Assembly: GCA_902783925.1 (NCBI GenBank)
Contig: CACZSV010000223.1
Span: 1-5,572, forward strand
Reading direction: 5' to 3'
Length of the DNA stretch: 5,572 bases
From: an uncultured Coriobacteriaceae bacterium
GTDB taxonomy: Bacteria > Actinomycetota > Coriobacteriia > Coriobacteriales > QAMH01
In this document: piece after piece, positions 1 through 4,541 of the stretch
Layout: every line of letters starts with the position of its first letter
How positions within the stretch are numbered: position 1 is the stretch's first letter
The notes under the pieces: generated by a model
The model's database searches: none
Told to the model about the DNA's origin: nothing
What the model saw: only the letters and a program-made list of their open reading frames with translations
Position numbers and translations under genes: made by a program

Positions 1-186
1 AGCAACATGTACAGGCGCCGGGGCTCTAGGAAGCACATATTGAGCATCAGAAGGCTGTATGTGCTCGAAACAAACCGGTCATCCGCACACAATGCAAATG
101 CGGTTGCTTGTTGTATCAGCCCGACTGTGCTTGATGGGTGGCTCCGGGTGAGTCGGTCACGTCATGCCTGCTCATCCGACTGTTTC
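1..186. other. Non-coding flank beyond the trkA operon
   Basis: No gene is supportable here. On the minus strand, past the stop of the second trkA, one frame is open from about base 161 to the left edge, but it has no start with a ribosome-binding site and no recognisable protein. The plus-strand frame that begins at base 7 runs into the antisense of trkA and has no ribosome-binding site. I looked for an intrinsic terminator. A 5-base stem (CCGCA at 83-87 with TGCGG at 99-103) and a 6-base stem (AGTCGG at 151-156 with CCGACT at 176-181) exist, but neither is followed by a T-run. A K+ channel gene could lie further left, outside the window. Confidence 0.5.
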
Positions 187-852
187 CTAGAGATGTCGAA
201 TAATGCCGCGGAACTCTTCTTCGGCGCTGCTCTTGGTTGCCGCAATGATGGTCTCGCCCGAATAGAGCATTGTGTCGCCGCCTATCATCACGAAATCGTC
301 ATCGCGAATAACGGCGATAAGTTGCGTGTCGTGCGCAAAGGGAATGTCTGCTACGCGCACACCTTGCGAATGGCGCATTTTCTGGGGAAGCTTGGTCTCG
401 ACCATGACGATGTCGCCGGCCCTGAGCGAAAACACCATGCGCATGTCGCCCGTGATGGCTTCTTCTTCCACCATGCGCGCAATGAGCTCGGTTGAAGAAA
501 CGGACTCTATGCCGACCTCGCGGAAGATGCGGCCGTTTTTCGGGCTGTTGACGCTCGCGATACAGCGTGGCACGTTGAACGCGGTCATCGCAATCTCGCA
601 AGCGACCAGATTGGTTTCGTCGTGTCCCATGAGAGCTATGAACAGGTCTGCATCGTCCACGCCGGCATCGAGCTGCACGGCAGAGTCGGTTCCATCACCT
701 TCCACAATCAGCACTTCAGGTGGGAGCACCTCGGCTAGATGGTCGATGGTTTCGCGCTCTTCTTCGATGACGGTGATGCGGTGGTTCTGCTCAAGCATCA
801 TCGAGATGAGAAATTCCGCAGTAGTCGACCCTCCGCTAATAACTATGAACAT
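187..852 (-). CDS. trkA: Second TrkA-type K+ uptake regulatory protein, degenerate nucleotide motif
   Basis: A 221-residue cytosolic protein with an RCK/TrkA-N Rossmann domain (about 1-120) and a TrkA-C domain (about 138-206). Visible landmarks are GDGTD at 52-56, GHDETN at 76-81 and the TrkA-C signature GDTMLYSGE at 192-200. Such proteins form rings on Trk/Ktr channels and gate K+ uptake by binding NAD(H) or adenine nucleotides. Oddity: the usual GxGxxG loop is changed. Aligned with its neighbour, G7 is kept, but positions 9 and 12 are Ser and Ala; the acidic residue after strand 2 is E30. It may be a structural or differently liganded partner. I chose ATG 852 because this is where homology begins; CTCCT on the plus strand at 864-868 gives an AGGAG site with a rather long 11-base spacer. 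It lies 7 bases after the first trkA, so the two are probably cotranscribed and their products act together. Confidence 0.85.
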   Translation of the reverse strand: MFIVISGGSTTAEFLISMMLEQNHRITVIEEERETIDHLAEVLPPEVLIVEGDGTDSAVQLDAGVDDADLFIALMGHDETNLVACEIAMTAFNVPRCIASVNSPKNGRIFREVGIESVSSTELIARMVEEEAITGDMRMVFSLRAGDIVMVETKLPQKMRHSQGVRVADIPFAHDTQLIAVIRDDDFVMIGGDTMLYSGETIIAATKSSAEEEFRGIIRHL

Positions 853-860
853 ATGTTCAT
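845..860. promoter_or_regulatory. 16-base perfect palindrome, LexA-box-like core
   Basis: ATGAACATATGTTCAT is a perfect inverted repeat with no spacer. It covers the ATG of the second trkA (850-852) and touches the stop codon of the first (860-862). Its core GAAC-N4-GTTC matches the LexA/DinR operator pattern known from Bacillus and Actinobacteria. Its position inside an operon, over a start codon, is odd for an operator. It could instead be a chance product of two overlapping ATG/CAT contexts, or form a small RNA hairpin that affects translation. The palindrome is seen directly; its function is unproven. Confidence 0.3.
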
Positions 861-1504
861 CAGCTCCTAATAAAGCGAGACAGGCGGCCGTAGTTCTCAC
901 GGGCAACGCAGACAACAGCTACATCGCCGTCGTAGAGAACCGTATCTCTTTGTGCCATAAACGTTTGATCATCGTGCTCGACTGCAACTATACGCGCGTC
1001 GTATTCGTTCTCGAGGTCGCGGCAAAGCATGGTCGAGTCATCTTCGAAATTGAAGGCGAAGCGCGCGAACTCGTAATCACCGAAGGTGTCGATGTGGTGG
1101 CCGTGCCCCGACTGGATCTTGGAGAAGATGTCTTCTGCGACGAGCGTTGTACCGCAAGAGAAATCGATGCCGAGCTGGGCATAGGTTTTCTCGCGACGAG
1201 CCTCGTAGAGGCGCGTGATGACGTGCGATACGCCATAGATTCTTCGTGCGACCTCGGCAATCATTAGATTGGCGTTGTCGTTGCTCGTGACAGCCGCGAG
1301 AACATCGCATTCGTCGACACCGGCTTCGATAAGCACATCCTCGTCAAAGCCGATTCCCTTGAGCGTGCGCCCATTGAAATCGCGGCCGAGATTCTTGAAC
1401 GAATCCGCGACTCGGTCGATGACCGAGACATTGTGGCCATCCTCAGAAAGGAGGGTCGCCAAGTGGCTCCCCACACGTCCGCATCCGACTACGATGATGT
1501 TCAT
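860..1504 (-). CDS. trkA: TrkA-family K+ uptake NAD-binding protein
   Basis: A 214-residue cytosolic regulatory subunit of a Trk/Ktr-type potassium system. The N-terminal Rossmann fold has an intact GxGxxG loop (GCGRVG at 7-12) and D30 at the end of strand 2, the classic NAD-binding arrangement. The stretch at 60-87 (EAGVDECD, then TSNDNAN) matches the TrkA-N family, and a TrkA-C ligand-binding domain follows at about 138-201. E. coli TrkA is about twice this length, with two tandem N-C units; this gene and its neighbour look like those units as separate genes, as in the paired TrkA genes of other Actinobacteria. The ATG at 1504 has a GAAAGG site (1515-1520, read on the minus strand) 10 bases upstream. 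It follows serS by 24 bases with no terminator or obvious promoter between, so cotranscription is likely. The membrane channel subunit (TrkH/KtrB type) is not in the window. Confidence 0.9.
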   Translation of the reverse strand: MNIIVVGCGRVGSHLATLLSEDGHNVSVIDRVADSFKNLGRDFNGRTLKGIGFDEDVLIEAGVDECDVLAAVTSNDNANLMIAEVARRIYGVSHVITRLYEARREKTYAQLGIDFSCGTTLVAEDIFSKIQSGHGHHIDTFGDYEFARFAFNFEDDSTMLCRDLENEYDARIVAVEHDDQTFMAQRDTVLYDGDVAVVCVARENYGRLSRFIRS

Positions 1505-1528
1505 GTCGTCCGAGCCTTTCTAGCTTGG

Positions 1529-2797
1529 CTACCCTTTGATGACGTCGCAACCCATATATGGACGCAGGACCTCCGGGACAGTTATAGATCCGTCTGCGTT
1601 CTGGTAGTTCTCGATGACGGCTGCCATGGTGCGGCCGACCGCAAGGCCGCTGCCGTTGAGCGTATGGGCAAGGTGCTTCTTGCCATCGGCGTCAACATAT
1701 TTGATGTTCGCACGTCTTGCCTGGAAATCGCCGCAGTTCGAGCATGAACTGATCTCTTTGTAGGCGTTATAGCTGGGAAGCCATACCTCGAGATCGTAGG
1801 TCTGGCGTGCAGAAAATCCGATGTCGCCTGTGCAAAGAGAAATGACTCGATACGGGAGCTCGAGCTTCTGGAGTACATCCTCGGCGCATCGCGTCATGTC
1901 TTCGAGCTCGGCATCCGAATTATCCGGTGTGGCAAAGCGGACCATCTCGACCTTGTCGAACTGGTGCACGCGGATGATGCCGCGCGTATCGCGGCCGGCG
2001 CTGCCCGCCTCTTCGCGGAAGCAGGGCGTGTAAGCGCAATAGCGCATGGGGAGGTTTTCCTCGTCAAGGATTTCCCCGGAGTGGAGATTGGTAAGCATGA
2101 CTTCTGCTGTGGGGATGAGGTATAAACCCTCGGTTGTTCTGAACAGGTCTTCTTCGAACTTTGGAAGTTGGCCCGTTCCGGTGAGCGTCTCCTTATTCGC
2201 AAGCGCAGGAACCCACCATTCTGTCATGCCCTTATCCAGATGGGTGTTGAGCATGAAATTGATAAGAGCGCGCTCGAGACGCGCGCCAGCTCCGCGCAGT
2301 GCGTAGAAGCGGGAATGAGCAAGCTTCACCCCGCGCTCGAAGTCGATAATCCCGAGTTCGGGGCCGAGATCCCAGTGCGGCTTTGCCTCGAAATCGAATG
2401 TTCGCGGGGTGCCCCAGCGGCGCACTTCCGGATTGTCGTTTTCATCGTCGCCAACGGGCGTGTTTTCGCCGGGGATGTTGGGGATGGAATACGTGAGGGT
2501 GGTGAGCTGCGCTTCGATATCGGAAAGCTTTCCGTCGAGATCGGCAATCTGGTCGCCCACCTCGCGCATGTGTATTTTGATTTCTTCGGCCTCGTCCTTT
2601 TTGCCTTCGCGCATCATCTGGCCGATTTGCTTTGAGACGGAATTGCGCTCCGCCTTGAGGGTTTCTACCTGCTGAATCGTCTCGCGGCGAGTCGCATCGA
2701 GTTCTTGAAAGGCCTTGAGGTCCCATTTGGCATGTCGATTCTTAAGTGCCTCTTCGACTACCTCGGGGTTTTCTCGGATGAAGCGAATGTCGAGCAT
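1529..2797 (-). CDS. serS: Seryl-tRNA synthetase
   Basis: A 422-residue class II aminoacyl-tRNA synthetase that charges tRNA-Ser (and tRNA-Sec where present) with serine; the length is normal for bacterial SerRS. The N-terminal antiparallel coiled-coil arm that grips the long variable arm of the tRNA spans about 27-102. Class II motif 1 lies at about 172-197, the serine-binding TAE loop at 230-232, motif 2 at about 256-284 (FREEAGSAGRDTRG at 260-273, then HQFDKVE), and motif 3 at about 379-395 (TLNGSGLAVGRT, with the catalytic Arg at 389). The ATG at 2797 is certain: it is preceded by a perfect AGGAGG (plus-strand CCTCCT at 2803-2808) with a 5-base spacer, and homology starts there, although the frame is open further upstream. 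The leader of about 40-80 bases is too short for a T-box riboswitch. It is the first gene of the leftward operon. Confidence 0.98.
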   Translation of the reverse strand: MLDIRFIRENPEVVEEALKNRHAKWDLKAFQELDATRRETIQQVETLKAERNSVSKQIGQMMREGKKDEAEEIKIHMREVGDQIADLDGKLSDIEAQLTTLTYSIPNIPGENTPVGDDENDNPEVRRWGTPRTFDFEAKPHWDLGPELGIIDFERGVKLAHSRFYALRGAGARLERALINFMLNTHLDKGMTEWWVPALANKETLTGTGQLPKFEEDLFRTTEGLYLIPTAEVMLTNLHSGEILDEENLPMRYCAYTPCFREEAGSAGRDTRGIIRVHQFDKVEMVRFATPDNSDAELEDMTRCAEDVLQKLELPYRVISLCTGDIGFSARQTYDLEVWLPSYNAYKEISSCSNCGDFQARRANIKYVDADGKKHLAHTLNGSGLAVGRTMAAVIENYQNADGSITVPEVLRPYMGCDVIKG

Positions 2798-2844
2798 TAT
2801 ATCCTCCTGTGCAGAGCACCTATGTGTGTTTTGTCGTGCCCGCA

Positions 2845-2873
2845 AGTATACCGCGCATGTGTTTTCAAGTGTA
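2845..2873 (-). promoter_or_regulatory. Candidate serS operon promoter
   Basis: Read on the minus strand, TATACT (2845-2850) is a good -10 hexamer (5 of 6). A weak -35 TACACT (2868-2873, 3 of 6) lies 17 bases upstream. The predicted start, near 2838, would give a leader of about 40 bases. An alternative minus-strand promoter uses the same TACACT as its -10 with TGGACA (2893-2898) as -35, spacer 19. This is inference from consensus matching only. Confidence 0.4.
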
Positions 2874-2892
2874 AAAAAATGAATTTGGGCTG

Positions 2893-2922
2893 TGTCCATG
2901 TACCGATAAATGCTTTTGGACA
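2893..2922. repeat. Inverted repeat in the divergent promoter region
   Basis: TGTCCA (2893-2898) and TGGACA (2917-2922) form a 6-base inverted repeat with an 18-base spacer. Each arm resembles a -35 hexamer (5 of 6 to TTGACA), one facing each direction. It may simply be two divergent promoters, or a binding site for a shared regulator. Six-base arms can occur by chance. Confidence 0.3.
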
Positions 2923-2948
2923 TCGCGTATAGGTGCGGATACGCTACT
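2917..2948 (+). promoter_or_regulatory. Candidate promoter of the small membrane protein gene
   Basis: TGGACA (2917-2922, 5 of 6 to the -35 consensus) is followed 17 bases later by TACGCT (2940-2945, 3 of 6 to the -10 consensus). The nine bases TACGCTACT (2940-2948) recur as TACACTACT at 3185-3193, ahead of the next gene, which supports a promoter role. The implied leader is about 30 bases. Confidence 0.4.
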
Positions 2949-2970
2949 ATGCATACTGCTATTTATTGGC

Positions 2971-2976
2971 GAGGAG
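2971..2976 (+). promoter_or_regulatory. Ribosome-binding site that sets a TTG start
   Basis: GAGGAG, followed by the 5-base spacer TAATT, leads into TTG at 2982. The nearest in-frame ATG (2949) has no purine-rich site upstream. This site therefore decides the start of the 64-residue protein. Confidence 0.75.
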
Positions 2977-2981
2977 TAATT

Positions 2982-3176
2982 TTGATCGACGAATTTTTCA
3001 ATACGGTTGGCCTCACGGGCGGCGTGCTCATTATTCTCGGCGTGGGAATAGTGCTGTTCCTGCTCATTGCCATCATCCTCGAACGACGTACAAAAATTCT
3101 CTTTCCCGAGCACGCGAAGCAGGACGACAATGACGATTTTTTGTCCTTTGACGACACAGACGAAGAAGACGCGTAA
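2982..3176 (+). CDS. Small single-pass membrane protein, unknown function
   Basis: I do not recognise this 64-residue protein. It starts at TTG, set by the GAGGAG site 5 bases upstream, and ends at TAA. A short N-terminus (IDEFFNTVG) is followed by one strongly hydrophobic segment at about 11-33, then a basic patch ERRTK (34-38) that by the positive-inside rule would place the C-terminus in the cytoplasm. The last 17 residues (48-64) contain 10 Asp/Glu, so the tail is strongly acidic. There is no cysteine or signal peptidase site. Size and layout suit a small accessory or regulatory membrane subunit, but nothing in the sequence names a partner. Between it and the lipoprotein gene lie 63 bases with a possible promoter, so the two may or may not be cotranscribed. 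Confidence 0.75.
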   Translation: MIDEFFNTVGLTGGVLIILGVGIVLFLLIAIILERRTKILFPEHAKQDDNDDFLSFDDTDEEDA

Positions 3177-3184
3177 AACTCGGG

Positions 3185-3193
3185 TACACTACT
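3185..3193 (+). promoter_or_regulatory. Possible -10 element for the lipoprotein gene
   Basis: TACACT (3185-3190, 4 of 6 to the -10 consensus) lies in TACACTACT, nearly identical to TACGCTACT at 2940-2948 before the previous gene. No convincing -35 is seen 16-18 bases upstream, so the call rests on the repeated motif and its position about 50 bases before the start codon. Confidence 0.25.
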
Positions 3194-3239
3194 GCGTTGT
3201 TTGTGCGCCGTGTTCGATGAGGGCGAAAGTGAGGCGAAG

Positions 3240-3686
3240 GTGCCGATAGCAATTCAAAAACGCATGCTTGCAGCGTTGGCTGCTCTGCTATGCGCGCTCA
3301 CCTGCCTGTTCATGCTCGCGGCGTGCGGGTCAGGCGACAAAGCCGATTTGGTTGGAGAATGGAAAATCGATGGGACGGAAGTGACCGTCGTCTTTTCCGA
3401 TTCCAAATTCAAGCTCGTTGGCAATTCTTTTGACTACGCGATCGATGAAGGCAAGAAAACTATCACGTATTCTTCAGGTGGAGCAAAGGGGAGTGCGGAA
3501 TACTCGTTCAGCAGCGATAAGCAAAAGCTCACGCTTAAGGAAAGCGATGGTGCTGGCGGAACCAAGACGACGGTATTTAACAAGGTGTCGAGCAACGGTG
3601 ACGCGCAGCCATCAGCCGGCGTGCCTGCACCGCCTGCCCAAGAGCAACAACCTGAACCAGAATCGAAAGATGATGGTCAAGAATAG
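3240..3686 (+). CDS. Secreted lipoprotein with a small beta-rich domain
   Basis: A 148-residue probable lipoprotein. GTG 3240 is preceded by GAGG (3231-3234) with a 5-base spacer; the next in-frame ATG (3264) lacks a site, and the GTG choice keeps a normal signal peptide. The N-terminus has K7-R8, a hydrophobic core at 9-27 and the lipobox LAAC with Cys29, the expected site of lipidation and signal peptidase II cleavage. The mature part begins GSGDKADLVGEWK and continues as alternating strands with many Gly, Ser, Lys and Thr to about 116. The L-x-G-x-W opening and short strand pattern resemble lipocalin-like/DUF5640-type lipoproteins common in gut Gram-positives (family name from memory). A Pro/Gln/Glu-rich tail of about 32 residues ends the protein. 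It should sit on the outer face of the membrane. Its ligand is unknown and no transporter neighbour suggests one. Confidence 0.8.
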   Translation: MPIAIQKRMLAALAALLCALTCLFMLAACGSGDKADLVGEWKIDGTEVTVVFSDSKFKLVGNSFDYAIDEGKKTITYSSGGAKGSAEYSFSSDKQKLTLKESDGAGGTKTTVFNKVSSNGDAQPSAGVPAPPAQEQQPEPESKDDGQE

Positions 3687-3698
3687 CGCGGCAAGCGG

Positions 3699-3709
3699 TA
3701 CTATATAAG
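3699..3709 (+). promoter_or_regulatory. Candidate -10 region of the SRP RNA gene
   Basis: TACTATATAAG contains overlapping -10-like hexamers (TACTAT 3699-3704, TATATA 3702-3707) placed 7-12 bases before the 5' arm of the SRP RNA stem, the right distance for transcription to start near 3711-3716. No good -35 is seen; TGGTCA at 3674-3679, inside the end of the lipoprotein gene, is the nearest candidate. Confidence 0.45.
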
Positions 3710-3716
3710 CATGCGC

Positions 3717-3829
3717 GCGAGTGCGCCGCATGGGCTTGGGCGGCATCATGTCCCGAACCTGGTCAGATCCGGGAGGAAGCAGCCATAAGGGGCCTCTGGT
3801 GGGCGCCCAAGTCCATACGGCGCACTCGC
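3717..3829 (+). ncRNA. ffs: Signal recognition particle RNA, small (4.5S) bacterial type
   Basis: This RNA binds the Ffh protein to form the SRP, which brings ribosomes making membrane and secreted proteins to FtsY. The family core is plain: GGTCAGATCC (3761-3770), a GNRA tetraloop GGGA (3771-3774), then GGAAGCAGCC (3775-3784). The closing helix is long: 3717-3728 pairs with 3818-3829, and 3730-3742 with 3804-3816, including one G-U, with a single C-A mismatch at 3729/3817. At about 113 bases it matches E. coli 4.5S RNA in length; there is no Alu-type domain. Compared with E. coli, the symmetric internal loop reads CAGA/AGCA, not CAGG/AGCA (A at 3767). No T-run terminator follows, so the 3' end may come from processing of a longer dedA-dnaX transcript. 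Ends are set from the helix and are good to a few bases. Confidence 0.95.
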
Positions 3830-3848
3830 TGTACAGATAAGGCGTTTA

Positions 3849-4538
3849 ATGGAGATCATTCAGTTTTTCATCGACCTGCTGCGTGACCCGCGCGGATTCA
3901 TCGCGCAATGGATTACCCAGCTTGGGCCCGTATGGGTTTATGTTCCGCTCTTCATCATCATCTTTGTAGAAACCGGATTGGTCGTCACCCCGTTTTTACC
4001 CGGAGACTCGCTGCTTTTCTGCGCGGGAATATTTGCGGCTGATGGGGGCGGCCTCAATATCTTTGTCCTTATCATCCTCATGACAACAGCTGCCATTTTG
4101 GGCAATACGTCAAATTACTGGATAGGCCGCAAGGTCGGGGAAGCGATAATACGCAGCGGCAAGGTCAAGGCACTCACTCCCGAACGTATCGAAAAGACGC
4201 AGGCAATGCTCGATAAGTACGGTGCGCTTGCGGTGTTTTTGACGAGGTTCTTCCCGATTATCCGTACATTTGCGCCATTTTTAGCTGGCATGGGCGAGAT
4301 GAGCTTTCCGCGCTTCACGCTTTTCAACGTGCTTGGTGGTGTGACCTGGGTATGTCTGTTCACTCTGCTTGGCTACTTCTTTGGCGGCGTGCCGCTTGTT
4401 CAAGACCACTTCGAGCTCGTGATCATCGGCATCGTGGTTATATCGTTTATCCCCACCGTCGTGGGTCTTATCAAGGCAAAGATGAGCAGCTCGAAAAAGC
4501 GGGCCGCAGTTGATGCACAGGGCGCAAAAGAGGAGTAG
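3849..4538 (+). CDS. DedA-family integral membrane protein
   Basis: A 229-residue polytopic membrane protein of the DedA/SNARE-associated (VTT) superfamily. These proteins move lipids across the membrane; some bacterial members return undecaprenyl phosphate or phosphatidylethanolamine to the cytoplasmic face, and others affect proton-linked homeostasis. Key motifs are E41 in ETGLVVTPFLPGD with D53, NYWIGRKVG at 89-97, and RFFPIIRTFAPFLAG at 133-147. E41, D53, R133 and R139 keep the spacing of the essential E39, D51, R130 and R136 of E. coli YqjA, so this copy should be active. Hydrophobic segments lie near 28-48, 70-86, 126-146, 157-181 and 189-210; the C-terminus is charged and cytosolic. 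The ATG has AAGG (3839-3842) 6 bases upstream. It begins 19 bases after the SRP RNA helix. Which substrate this member carries cannot be read from the sequence. Confidence 0.93.
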   Translation: MEIIQFFIDLLRDPRGFIAQWITQLGPVWVYVPLFIIIFVETGLVVTPFLPGDSLLFCAGIFAADGGGLNIFVLIILMTTAAILGNTSNYWIGRKVGEAIIRSGKVKALTPERIEKTQAMLDKYGALAVFLTRFFPIIRTFAPFLAGMGEMSFPRFTLFNVLGGVTWVCLFTLLGYFFGGVPLVQDHFELVIIGIVVISFIPTVVGLIKAKMSSSKKRAAVDAQGAKEE

Positions 4539-4541
4539 GAC

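Noticed and set aside
7..495. A 162-codon plus-strand frame at the left edge
   Set aside because: More than half is antisense to the second trkA. It has no ribosome-binding site, and its product is rich in His, Arg and Cys with no recognisable domain.
272..1267. A 331-codon open frame on the plus strand
   Set aside because: It is entirely antisense to the two trkA genes, which have clear family motifs. It has no ribosome-binding site and a Ser/Arg/Met-rich composition typical of a shadow frame.
2889..2923. Upstream extension of SerRS by 42 residues
   Set aside because: The perfect AGGAGG 5 bases before ATG 2797, and the start of family homology there, fix the start. The extension is simply open frame through the promoter region.
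2798..2960. T-box riboswitch upstream of serS
   Set aside because: The leader is only about 40-80 bases. I see no T-box sequence or terminator/antiterminator pair.
3829..3836. CTGTACAG palindrome after the SRP RNA as a terminator
   Set aside because: There is no loop and no following T-run, and the stem is only four base pairs.
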